This document shows positions 19,580-27,875 of a stretch of DNA of 64,000 nt, one piece after another (positions within the stretch are counted from its first letter, which is position 1; the number at the start of each line of letters is the position of its first letter). Made by a program: the position numbers and the translations under genes. The stretch is taken from positions 868,001 through 932,000 of the forward strand of contig NC_005027.1 of NCBI RefSeq assembly GCF_000196115.1. Direction: 5' to 3'. Origin of the DNA: Rhodopirellula baltica SH 1 (GTDB lineage Bacteria; Planctomycetota; Planctomycetia; Pirellulales; Pirellulaceae). Under the pieces are notes generated by a model. That model searched no databases and was not told the DNA's origin. It saw only the letters and a program-made list of their open reading frames with translations.

Positions 19580-20584
19580 TTACTTTACCGTACCCGTCGC
19601 AACGCACTCAGCGGTTTTGTCGCCCGGCAAATCGGTCACGATCTCGATGCGTTGAGCAATGCGGGCAGGTTCATCACCCCCGGTGAATTTCATTTCCACG
19701 AAGTGCAGCATCTTTTTGCCTTCGGGAATATCAAACTCGAATCGATCGTCCGGGCATCGAACTTCTTTGATTTCGAAAGGTTCTTCACCACGAACCAACA
19801 ATCGTTTGCTGACTGTTTTGCCCGACTCGGTCGTTCCCAGGCTGACGGCGGCGGGTGAAACGCTGATCGTTGGACGAATCATTCCAGCGATCGACATTTC
19901 GATGGTTGGAAATTTTGTGTCGTTGCTGACCAGCGTCAACCGTTCGCGAATTTCGCCTTCGTCCATGGTGTCTTTCATGCGAACACGCATTTTGTACTGA
20001 ACCATGTTTGGCTGAATGATCGGTTGTTCCAATTTGACCGCGAAGTCGTCGCAGTGGCTGCGGACGTCGGTCAAACGCCAGCTCGAATTGCCGCGGTGTG
20101 TGATCGTGATGTCTTTTTCTTTGACTTCGCCGTTCTTGCACTGACCGAAATCGACTTCGGGCGGGTCGAAAGTGACATCAGTGCGAATGAAACCGCTGAC
20201 TTGCAGTTGAACTTCGGCGTAGTACGGTCGATCAAACACGACCGTCACGGTCGCGGCCTTTTGACCGATGAAGGTACTCGTGTTCAGTGTCGCGACGATG
20301 GAACTGGTTTCGTGCGTTTCCAGAGTGTCGTCTGAGACGGTCGGCGTGGTGCAACCGCAACTGCTTCGGACCCCTTGGACGTGGACTGTTTCTTCGTACA
20401 GATTGCGAAACTCGAATTTGTATTCCGCCTTGGTGCCGCGACCGACAACACGAAAATCGTGCTTGGTCTCAGTGAACATTTTCTCAGCCCAATTCTGAGC
20501 GTTGGCTGAAGAAGCCAGCGAGATCAAAGAGAGCAGAGCGATGCAACCGGTCAGGCTGGAACGGACGAGTGATCCAATCATCAA
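19580..20584 (-). CDS. DUF1573 domain secreted protein
   Basis: A 334-residue protein with a signal peptide (MMIGSLVRSSLTGCIALLSL, cleavage after SSANA) followed by repeated immunoglobulin-like modules. The first has the DUF1573 hallmark FRNLYEETVHVQGVRSSCGC, with the CGC pair and the preceding KHDFRVVGRGTKAEYKFEF. Two to three more beta-rich modules follow (VDFGQCKNGEVKEKDITITH; SVSPAAVSLGTTESGKTVSK). DUF1573 proteins are abundant in planctomycetes and Bacteroidetes; the molecular role is not known. The second Met (20581) is an equally possible start. The gene is 77 bp upstream of the DHPS-like gene on the same strand and might be co-transcribed with it, but I see no functional link. Confidence 0.85.
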   Translation of the reverse strand: MMIGSLVRSSLTGCIALLSLISLASSANAQNWAEKMFTETKHDFRVVGRGTKAEYKFEFRNLYEETVHVQGVRSSCGCTTPTVSDDTLETHETSSIVATLNTSTFIGQKAATVTVVFDRPYYAEVQLQVSGFIRTDVTFDPPEVDFGQCKNGEVKEKDITITHRGNSSWRLTDVRSHCDDFAVKLEQPIIQPNMVQYKMRVRMKDTMDEGEIRERLTLVSNDTKFPTIEMSIAGMIRPTISVSPAAVSLGTTESGKTVSKRLLVRGEEPFEIKEVRCPDDRFEFDIPEGKKMLHFVEMKFTGGDEPARIAQRIEIVTDLPGDKTAECVATGTVK

Positions 20585-20721
20585 ACAAATCCATCAGGCT
20601 AGGGCGAATTCTGGCACAGCAGCAACGCTGGTGCGATCGCACGAGGGTATCGGGTGGGCAATGGGACATTCAATTCGTCGACGCCATCCTTCGCCGCCTC
20701 TGCTCGCCGAGGTCGTCCGAC

Positions 20722-21426
20722 CTAGGAACAGCTTGAATCGGATGATTCAATCGAATCAATCGTCGGGGTGGTTATCTTTTCGGCGTTTTGCTCAAAGTTT
20801 TCCAGCAATTCCGCCAGTCGTTCCATCGGCAATCCGACAACGTTGCTTTCACTATCGTTCCCAATGACCTTTAACCAGTCGTTTCCGTCTTGATAGCCGA
20901 AAGCCCCTGCTTTGCCATCCCAACGCAAACTGTCCAGGTGTTCGGTCAGTTGCTGGTCCGTCAGGTCGGACATTTGCAATCGAGTTCGAACCACATCGAC
21001 AACAAACTTCTCGTCACGACGCGACCAAAGGCAGACGCCGGTGAAGACATCGTGATTGCGTCCGCTGAGTAAACGCAGCATTTCTTCGGCGTGATCGCGA
21101 TTGTGAGGTTTGCCCAAGATGTTTCCCACGCACGAGGCAACTGTGTCAGCCGCCAGCACCAAACCATCGTCGATCCGAGCGACCACGTCAGCGGCTTTTC
21201 GATACGCCAACCGCGCCACCATCTCGGGGGCGGTCTCTCGGCTACAGATCCCACACTCGGCAGAGTCCGAAGCCGGTTGAACCGAGAATTCGTATCCCGC
21301 CGCGGACAGCAATTGTGCGCGTCGCGGGGACCCGCTGGCCAGGATCAATGATTCCGGATTTGGCGATCCCGAGCCGGGCAATTCCGCTCGTGGAAGGTCG
21401 TTCATTAATGGGAGGTCATTCGTCAT
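20722..21426 (-). CDS. maf: Maf-family nucleoside triphosphate pyrophosphatase
   Basis: A 234-residue protein. Maf motifs are clear: LILASGSPRRAQLLSAAG (phosphate-binding loop, residues about 27-44), VLAADTVASCVGNILGKP (catalytic Asp), and the downstream GKAGAFGYQDGNDWLKVIGN and ESNVVGLPMERLAELL. Maf enzymes hydrolyse non-canonical or modified nucleotides such as dTTP, UTP, m7GTP or pseudo-UTP to the monophosphate and pyrophosphate, and are linked to septation arrest in Bacillus. The N-terminal ~24 residues and the Ser-rich C-terminal tail are extra. The start at 21426 is uncertain; Met8 (21405) is also possible. It is divergent from dnaA across the candidate origin region. Confidence 0.92.
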   Translation of the reverse strand: MTNDLPLMNDLPRAELPGSGSPNPESLILASGSPRRAQLLSAAGYEFSVQPASDSAECGICSRETAPEMVARLAYRKAADVVARIDDGLVLAADTVASCVGNILGKPHNRDHAEEMLRLLSGRNHDVFTGVCLWSRRDEKFVVDVVRTRLQMSDLTDQQLTEHLDSLRWDGKAGAFGYQDGNDWLKVIGNDSESNVVGLPMERLAELLENFEQNAEKITTPTIDSIESSDSSCS

Positions 21427-21901
21427 AGCATCCAGTTTATCGGATGCTGGCGGGACGTCTTCCCGGTGAGTGCCGAAACGCCGATTTCCGGACCAAAATT
21501 CTTATCAACACGGTTCGGCGTTCGTAAGTTGATTGCGTAGAGGTGTTTACGCAAATGACATTTTGGAGAAGGTTTTGTGTGGAAAAGGTTACCGACAGAT
21601 TTTCCACGAGTCACCAAACTCGCCTTGCCGACACTGAAGAGACTCCGTCATGATCTCGGACCGCGAACGAGTCGGGATTTCCCGACCCCGCCGGATGACC
21701 TCTCGCCATGTCGGCCTCCACGCTCCAAAACTTCACTCAATCTATTTGACTTGTTTGCTAGCAAACCTAGAATCTGCCCCAACGTCGTGAGGGAGCACAT
21801 CACTCGGCGACACTCATCGCTTCGAAGAATCGCAGCCACGCTGGCCGCCCGATTCGTCGCCCGTGTTAACAAAATCCATGAGGGAGGTCTGCGCAACCGG
21901 T
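21427..21901. other. Candidate replication origin / dnaA upstream region
   Basis: This 475-bp gap separates maf from dnaA. It contains sites close to the DnaA box TTATCCACA: TTATCAACA at 21502-21510 (one mismatch), TTTTCCACA on the minus strand at 21578-21586 (one mismatch) and TTTTCCACG at 21600-21608 (two mismatches). The position next to dnaA and dnaB fits oriC, but three imperfect boxes are weak evidence and I could not compute GC skew. No convincing gene is present. Confidence 0.45.
21746..21773 (+). promoter_or_regulatory. dnaA promoter with palindromic operator in the spacer
   Basis: The -35 box is TTGACT (21746-21751) and the -10 box TAGAAT (21768-21773), separated by 16 nt; each is one base from the sigma-70 consensus. 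The spacer is almost filled by the perfect 14-bp palindrome GTTTGCTAGCAAAC (21753-21766). A repressor dimer bound there would occlude RNA polymerase. Transcription would start near 21780, giving a 5' UTR of about 120 nt. Confidence 0.6.
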
Positions 21902-23638
21902 ATGTCGTCGACGCAAGGTAGCATCGAGACGCAGGAAGCCATTGAGCGGTTCGCCGAGGCTTTGCATCAACGCATCGGCGCTGACCGATACCGGTTGTGG
22001 TTCACCCATGGGGTTGGCTTCGACTTGGAGGTCGGCGAGTCACCCGATGATGGCAAGCCAACCGTTGTGGTGGTCATCCGCACCAGCGGTCCATTCGCGG
22101 CACAGCGAATGGGCAACAGCTTCGCAACCGAACTGCGCGCCGCGGCAATGATCGCTTGTGGTGAGCGTGCTCGTTATCGCATCGACGTGGAAGAAGCAGC
22201 GCAACCGGAACCCAAGAAACGAACTCGCGCCGCGAAAGTTGCTGCCGAAAAGAAAGCGACCACCAAAAGCGGCGCTCGTCGATCTAGCACCCGGCAAACC
22301 AGCACTCGTGCAACCGCGGGCCGGCAATCCGGTGGGCGACAATCGAGCGGCCGCCGCGGATCGGCAAACAGTTTGGCCAGCTTGCTCGCTCAATCGACCG
22401 CAACAGGCAGCGACCAGTCCGGTGGATCTCGCGGTGGAAAAGGTCGTTCACGCGGTCGTGTGGAACACGATCCAATCGCGGCGTCGGAATTGCCGACCGA
22501 TGAACGCTTTGATGACGAAGAGATAGAAGACGAAGAAGTCGCCGTCTCCACACCTCGATCGTCGAAGTCCAAACTTCCACCGCTTCCCGAATCACAACCG
22601 ACCGGCGGCCGAACGCTCGACAGCTTTATCACCGGTCCCTGCAACGAGTTCGCGTTCTCCGCCGCCATGATGGCGGTCGCGACACCGTCCGTTGCCACGC
22701 CACTCTTCTTGCACGGTCCAACTGGGACGGGCAAGTCTCACCTGCTGGCCGCATTGGCGAATGAGTTTCGCACTCGCCGCCGCATGCGCCGCGTCGTTTT
22801 GCTGACCGCGGAACAATTCACCAATGACTTTGTCGTCTCGGTGGGCTCGACCGGATTGCCCGCCTTCCGACGTCGTTATCGTGACGTGGATGCACTGCTG
22901 ATTGATGACGTTCACTTCTTGGCGGCCAAAACGGCGACCTTGCGAGAAGCGTTGTACACCGTCGAAACCTTGGCATCAGCCGGCAAACCGTTGGTGTTTT
23001 CAGCCAACTTGCCACCCAGCGATATTCGCGGATTGACCGGCGAAGTGGCTGGCCGCATGGCATCGGGGCTGGTTTGCCCCTTGGCGGCACTTGATCAAGA
23101 AACACGCTTCAAGCTTCTTCAGCGGATGGTGGCGACCCGCTGTGTGCTGGGGTGTGACAACACGTTGCTGGAAGAAGTTAGCGAATTGATCGGCGGCGAC
23201 GCTCGTGCCGCTGGCGGAATCGCAAACCTGATTGGCATGCTCCAGCGGATGTTCCGCCGCGAACCCACGATCGACGAAATTCGTCGTTACGGTGGCGATT
23301 TGCTGCGAAGTACCCAGGTGGCACCAACTCTTCGAAGCATCGAAAAAGCCGTTTGCGAAACATTCGGACTTGAAGGCGACGGGCTCCGCGGCAAAGCTCA
23401 AACCAGACGGGTTAGCGAACCTCGCACCCTCGCGATGTATTTGGCGAGACAACACACCGGCAGTGCGTTCACGGAAATTGCCAAGCATTTTGGTCGACGC
23501 AGCCACTCCAACGCGATCTCCGCAATCAGTAAAGTGGAGACTTGGTTGTCCAGTGGCAAACCCATCGGTGCTGGAGACGGTGCCATGTCGGCGCAAGACG
23601 CCATCGCTCGCGTGGAATCACGTTTGCGAGTTGGCTGA
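21902..23638 (+). CDS. dnaA: Chromosomal replication initiator DnaA (divergent)
   Basis: 578 residues from ATG 21902; GTG 21863 and ATG 21878 are alternative starts. Domain I (ETQEAIERFAEALHQRIGAD) is short, and a basic/Ser/Gly-rich linker of about 120 residues (SGGRQSSGRRGSANSLASLL) replaces domain II. The AAA+ domain has Walker A GPTGTGKSH (272-280), Walker B DALLIDDVHFLAAK, an arginine in GRMASGL at the usual finger position and the sensor-2-like ARAAGGIANL. Domain IV reads EPRTLAMYLARQHTGSAFTE then HFGRRSHSNAISAISK. The canonical box-reading signature GRDHTTV is therefore changed to RRSHSNA. It initiates replication by binding boxes at the origin and loading DnaB, which is encoded 103 bp downstream. 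An alternative is a DnaA paralogue, but the neighbourhood supports genuine DnaA. Confidence 0.88.
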   Translation: MSSTQGSIETQEAIERFAEALHQRIGADRYRLWFTHGVGFDLEVGESPDDGKPTVVVVIRTSGPFAAQRMGNSFATELRAAAMIACGERARYRIDVEEAAQPEPKKRTRAAKVAAEKKATTKSGARRSSTRQTSTRATAGRQSGGRQSSGRRGSANSLASLLAQSTATGSDQSGGSRGGKGRSRGRVEHDPIAASELPTDERFDDEEIEDEEVAVSTPRSSKSKLPPLPESQPTGGRTLDSFITGPCNEFAFSAAMMAVATPSVATPLFLHGPTGTGKSHLLAALANEFRTRRRMRRVVLLTAEQFTNDFVVSVGSTGLPAFRRRYRDVDALLIDDVHFLAAKTATLREALYTVETLASAGKPLVFSANLPPSDIRGLTGEVAGRMASGLVCPLAALDQETRFKLLQRMVATRCVLGCDNTLLEEVSELIGGDARAAGGIANLIGMLQRMFRREPTIDEIRRYGGDLLRSTQVAPTLRSIEKAVCETFGLEGDGLRGKAQTRRVSEPRTLAMYLARQHTGSAFTEIAKHFGRRSHSNAISAISKVETWLSSGKPIGAGDGAMSAQDAIARVESRLRVG

Positions 23639-23741
23639 GTCGCCGGATGACTCGTCGCCTTGCATTCTCATCGCCATCCATTCTGATTGAATGGAATCGT
23701 TTCTTTGAACCATCCATCCGACCCCAACGGCAGCTTCACGG

Positions 23742-25190
23742 ATGATCGCAGATAACAAATTCGACGGACCTCATCGCGGCAAAAAGAAAAAGGAAGTCTC
23801 GACCATCGAGATTCTGGCGCGGCAGCAACCGTTCGATCGCGAAGCGGAAATGGGCGTGATCGGTTCCGTGTTGCTGATGCCCGATATCTGCGACGAGATC
23901 GCGTCGTTGAAGGCGGATGACTTCTACGATGAAGCCAACCAAATCATTTATCGCCACCTTCGAGACATGTTTGACTCGGGGGAAAAGATCGACATCACGT
24001 TGCTGGTGTCGCGAATGCGTACGGCAGGCGATTTTGAAAAAGTCGGCGGTGCTGCGTATCTGGCTCAGCTCGGTGGCAGCGTTGCCAATGCGGCCCACGC
24101 GGCTTTCTATGGCGAGATCGTTCGCGAGAAGGCGATGTTCCGTCGTTTGATCGAATCCGGTACCGAGATTCTGCGCGACGCCTACGAACAAAACAGTACC
24201 GCGAAGGAACTGTGCGCCCAAGCGGAACAAAAGGTCTTCGCGATCATGGAAGGCCGGTCGGGCAACTCCGTGTGGGCGATCAGCGACGTGCTGCATCAAG
24301 CGATGGATCGCATGGAAGCGCGGATGCGAGACGACTATGTCGAGGGTGGTGCCGAAACGGGATTGACCGACTTTGACCAAATGACCGGTGGTTTGCACCA
24401 CGGTGAGCTGATCATTTTGGCGGCTCGTCCTTCGATGGGCAAAACGGCACTGGCCATGAACATCGCCGAACATTGTGCGATCGTTCAACGTGAGCCGGTC
24501 TTGTTCGTCAGTTTGGAAATGTCAGCCATCGAATTGGCTGACCGGATGCTCTGCAGTTTGGCTCGCGTGAACGGTCACCGTTTGCGAAACGGGACGATCA
24601 GTTCCGACGACCGCGACCGTTTGGTTTCCAAGGCCAACGACATCAGCCAAGCCCCGCTGTTTGTGGATGATTCGCCCAGTCGAACGGTCAGTGAAATTGC
24701 CGCAGCGGCACGTCGGATCAAGCGAAAAGAAGACGGGTTGGGTTTGATCGTGATTGACTACTTGCAGCTCATCGAACCGGACAACTCTCGCGACCCTCGA
24801 CAGGAGCAGGTTGCAAAGATCGCTCGTCGTTTGAAAGGGATGGCACGGGAATTGGAAGTGCCACTGTTGTGTTTGTCACAGCTCAACCGGCAAGCGGAAG
24901 ACGGAAAGGATCACCGACCGAAGCTGTCTCACCTTCGTGAGTCGGGTGCTATTGAGCAGGATGCCGACGTTGTGATGTTTGTTCACCGTGAGGAGTACTA
25001 TCACCGTGGTGAGGACAAGGCTCAGTTCGCAGGGCAAGCCGAAATCATCATCGCGAAACAACGGAACGGTCCGGTCGGCGATGTTGAGTTGACTTGGGAA
25101 GGTGACTTCACACGATTCAGCAACCGCGCCGCCGAACATCACAGCGAGTTCGACGACTACCGCGAATTCACCAGCCCCGGCGGATTCTGA
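23742..25190 (+). CDS. dnaB: Replicative DNA helicase DnaB
   Basis: 482 residues, the usual DnaB length. The N-terminal domain begins RQQPFDREAEMGVIGSVLLM, followed by the linker helix. The RecA-like C-terminal domain has TGLTDFDQMTGGLHHGELII, Walker A ARPSMGKTALAMNIA (from about residue 228), VLFVSLEMSAIELADRML (catalytic Glu), Walker B GLGLIVIDYLQLIEPD, LLCLSQLNRQAEDGKDHRP and SGAIEQDADVVMFVHREEYY. All helicase motifs look intact and no intein is present. A lysine-rich stretch (RGKKKKEV) lies near the N-terminus. It is the hexameric helicase that DnaA and a loader place at the opened origin. The gap to dnaA is 103 bp, so it may share the dnaA transcript. Confidence 0.96.
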   Translation: MIADNKFDGPHRGKKKKEVSTIEILARQQPFDREAEMGVIGSVLLMPDICDEIASLKADDFYDEANQIIYRHLRDMFDSGEKIDITLLVSRMRTAGDFEKVGGAAYLAQLGGSVANAAHAAFYGEIVREKAMFRRLIESGTEILRDAYEQNSTAKELCAQAEQKVFAIMEGRSGNSVWAISDVLHQAMDRMEARMRDDYVEGGAETGLTDFDQMTGGLHHGELIILAARPSMGKTALAMNIAEHCAIVQREPVLFVSLEMSAIELADRMLCSLARVNGHRLRNGTISSDDRDRLVSKANDISQAPLFVDDSPSRTVSEIAAAARRIKRKEDGLGLIVIDYLQLIEPDNSRDPRQEQVAKIARRLKGMARELEVPLLCLSQLNRQAEDGKDHRPKLSHLRESGAIEQDADVVMFVHREEYYHRGEDKAQFAGQAEIIIAKQRNGPVGDVELTWEGDFTRFSNRAAEHHSEFDDYREFTSPGGF

Positions 25191-25202
25191 GTTCCTACTC
25201 CC

Positions 25203-25600
25203 GTAGGCCAGGTTCCACCTGGCGATGGTCGCTGGCCGAGGCGTTCACAATGTCGTTGGAATGACCTGCCGCGATTCCGCCTCGCTTTGTTCCAAAGCAT
25301 CGGCTGGGTTGCCATGTGGAACATGGCCTACGAGGGGAACGACGCGGTGGAGATGTAGGCCAGGTTTTACCTGGCGGTGGTTGCTGGCCGAGGCGTTTAC
25401 CATGTCGTTGGCATGACCTGCCTCGAACACGCCTCGCTTTGTTCCAAAGCATCGGTTGGGGCGCCATGTGAAACATGGCCTACGAGTGGGATGATGCGGC
25501 GGAAGTGTAGGCCAGGTTGTACCTGGCGATGGTTGTTGGCCGGGGCGTTTATCACGCCGTTGGAATGAACCGCCGTGAGCACCTGTTTGTTCGGTGCTTT
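25203..25600. repeat. 152-bp tandem repeat array, copy 1
   Basis: Two full units (25203-25354 and 25355-25506) and a partial third unit from 25507 lie between the convergent ends of dnaB and the response-regulator gene. Each unit begins GTAGGCCAGGT and contains three short hairpins: GCCAGGT-3nt-ACCTGGC, GCTTTG-TTC-CAAAGC and GCCATGT-3nt-ACATGGC. Loops vary while stems are kept. A segment of about 40 bp in the middle of each unit varies in sequence but not in length. The rest of the gap up to 25668 shows nothing. Confidence 0.88.
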
Positions 25601-25668
25601 TGGACCACGTAGGACATGACCTGCGAAGAAGTTCGTTCATCAATCTGGATGTCTGTCGTGTTCGTGGT

Positions 25669-26844
25669 TTAACAGATGGGTTGTTCGGTGGGTATGTCCG
25701 TTTCCGATTCCATCATCGAGTCCACCGTCGACAAAACGACTGTGATGGGATCTTTGATGCTGGCGGCGCGGCACTGGAGTCGCTTCAGCATGATTTCTGT
25801 GATGACCTGTCCTCGCGGGACCAAGAGAGAGCCTCGCGTATCGATCACATCGCTGTCCAATGTCATGCCAACGCGAAGGTCCCATGCGGTGAGCTGGGCC
25901 GTTGTCTTGGTACCTAACACAACCGTTGCGAGTGCATCGACGACTTTGATGTCGAAGCGTTTGCGGTCTTGTCGCATCTCGTCAATCGCATCTTCGGCGG
26001 TGGTGTTCATTTGAACCAGACGATCGAACTCCAGACAAGCAGCAAGAATGGAAGCACTGATCAATTCGCGTTCCGAACTAGCGAGCACTCGCAATTCGTC
26101 GAACCGTTTGTGCTGCCAACCAACCAGCCGACTGATCGATTTCATTTGTGGGATTTTTTCTATCAATGACTCCCCAAATTTGGCGTGCTGGTTGAACTCC
26201 ATTTGGTCCACGGCCTTCAGCGTTTCGCCCGAATGAATGGCTTCCAAGATTCTGTCCGGAACGGAGATGCAACCAATCTGAGAAAGCATCGCACTGACTT
26301 TGATCTCCCAGGAATGTTCGATCTCGAGTTTGCGACAGACCATCGAGACCAGCTTTTTGGCTCTGCGAGAGCGTCCGAATGCGAGCGGCTTCACGTCGGC
26401 GAGCAAGTCAACCAGCAGGTTAATACTTCCGCGGAGCGTTTCTTCGAGAAGGTTCTTTTCCGATGCGACCAGGGCGTGGTGTTCGAGCCCGGATTGCAGG
26501 ACGTTCCGCAATTCCGCGGTGGAAAATGGCTTTTGTAGAAATCGAAAGACTTGTCCGTCGTTGACCGCTTTGGCCGCGATCTCTTGGTCGGAGTCAGCCG
26601 TCATGATGATCCGCGTGATGGTGGGAAAGCGATTTCTTACCGTCGTTAGAAATTGCACTCCATCGACGACTGGCATGTGCATATCAGAAATCACAACGGC
26701 AAAATCAGACGTGGAGTTCAAGAGTTGCCACGCCTTCGCAGCGCTGTCCACGAGTTCGATGTCAAAGTCATTTTCAACGCTGAGTCGAAACACTTCCAGC
26801 GTTCTGGGTTGATCATCAACCAATAGGATTTTGTTAGCAGTCAT
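25669..26844 (-). CDS. Response regulator with degenerate HD-GYP-like output domain
   Basis: 391 residues from ATG 26844 (MTANKILLVDDQPRTLEVF); an upstream in-frame start at 26961 would add 39 residues of unlikely sequence. The receiver domain is intact: acidic pocket DD10-11, phospho-acceptor Asp54 in VVISDMHMPVVDG, and Lys in FRFLQKPF. The output domain follows the HD-GYP fold, but its metal motifs are lost: SAMLSQIGCISVPDRIL stands where HD-GYP proteins read LLHDIGKIGIPDRIL, and WQHKRFDE replaces the HHERWDG region. It is unlikely to cleave cyclic-di-GMP and may act as a phospho-dependent binding or scaffold protein. The C-terminal ~90 residues hold a small beta-rich module (LRVGMTLDSDVIDTRGSLLV) typical of such regulators. 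Repeat arrays flank it on both sides. Confidence 0.85.
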   Translation of the reverse strand: MTANKILLVDDQPRTLEVFRLSVENDFDIELVDSAAKAWQLLNSTSDFAVVISDMHMPVVDGVQFLTTVRNRFPTITRIIMTADSDQEIAAKAVNDGQVFRFLQKPFSTAELRNVLQSGLEHHALVASEKNLLEETLRGSINLLVDLLADVKPLAFGRSRRAKKLVSMVCRKLEIEHSWEIKVSAMLSQIGCISVPDRILEAIHSGETLKAVDQMEFNQHAKFGESLIEKIPQMKSISRLVGWQHKRFDELRVLASSERELISASILAACLEFDRLVQMNTTAEDAIDEMRQDRKRFDIKVVDALATVVLGTKTTAQLTAWDLRVGMTLDSDVIDTRGSLLVPRGQVITEIMLKRLQCRAASIKDPITVVLSTVDSMMESETDIPTEQPIC

Positions 26845-27357
26845 CGGTACGTACTCTGTCTTGCAAACGGCATAAGCTTCCGACGCGAAGAAGTGCTGAG
26901 GAATCACGGCATCGCTTTGATTGCCCGGTTGGAAACGCGTCAGAGACGGTTTGGCAATCATTCATCGCATCAGGTCGAATGACCTGACGATGCTTCCAGG
27001 CAATCTCAATACCATTGATGAGTCTGTGGGGCTCAGGATGAGCGTTTAACCGAGCGGGTGGGTGCGGCCTTTCTGGTTATGCCGATCGCATGGCGGGATC
27101 ATTCGAAAGTGACTCCTGTTTTCCGCCAACAGGCGTCGAATTGCCGGCGTATTGACCGTCGCTCTGATGGCATTTTCACCAATTGATGGATTTGCGATCA
27201 CTGCTGGGCTAGTGATTGAGGGAGTCAAGGAAGTCTTGTGACCGGACGATTGATTCGAGGTTTTCGAAAGCCGGTTCATCTTTGGGGGAGTTCCTAAAGC
27301 AGTGTTCGTGCCTGAGGCTGGCTAGCGATACCTTTCATCGCAGGAGTTGGGGGATGT
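26845..27357. other. Intergenic region upstream of the response regulator
   Basis: I see no credible gene. A hairpin CAGGTC-GAAT-GACCTG lies at 26971-26986. It could be an operator or a remnant of the neighbouring repeats. Confidence 0.4.
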
Positions 27358-27770
27358 CTCGCTTTGTTCCAAAGCATCGGTTGGGGCGCCATGTAAAATA
27401 TGGCCTACGAGTGGAACGACGCGGCGGAGCTGTAGGCCAGGTTGTACCTGGCGGTGGTTGCTGGCCGGGGCGTTCAGCACGGCAATGGCACGCTCAAACG
27501 CGAACACGCCTCGCTTTGTTCCAAAGCATCGGTTGAGTCGCCATGTGGAACATGGCCTACGAGTGGAATGACGTGGCGGAGATGTAGGCCAGGTTGCACC
27601 TGGCGAAGGTTGCTGGCCGGATTATTCGACACAGCAATGGCATGCTAAAACGAGAGCACGCCTCGCTTTGTTTCAAAGCATCGGTTGGGGCGCCATGTGG
27701 AACATGGCCTACGAGTGGAATGACGTGGCGGAAATGTAGGCCAGGTTGTACCTGGCGGTGGTTGCTGGAT
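27358..27770. repeat. 152-bp tandem repeat array, copy 2
   Basis: It starts with the right half of a unit (27358-27431), then two full units (27432-27583 and 27584-27735) and a partial left half from 27736. It has the same period, orientation and three hairpins as the array at 25203-25600. One copy has an A-rich loop with a compensating wobble in the stem (GCCATGT-AAA-ATATGGC). The stretch from 27771 to 27875 shows nothing further. Confidence 0.88.
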
Positions 27771-27875
27771 AGACCGCCTGCCAGATCGATGGAGTGATTC
27801 TCCACGACCCAGCCACACTTTGATTAACCGCAGTGGATCGGTGTCAGTTGATCCGCAGACGCTATTCTCCAAACC

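Noticed and set aside
23736-24488. 250-codon minus-strand frame
   Set aside because: Antisense to dnaB, which is unmistakable.
27046-27279. 77-codon minus-strand frame
   Set aside because: No ribosome site, no domain, unusual composition; not supported as a gene.
25203-27770. CRISPR array
   Set aside because: The period is 152 bp, units contain several hairpins, the variable parts are not spacer-like in ratio to the repeat, and no cas gene is present.
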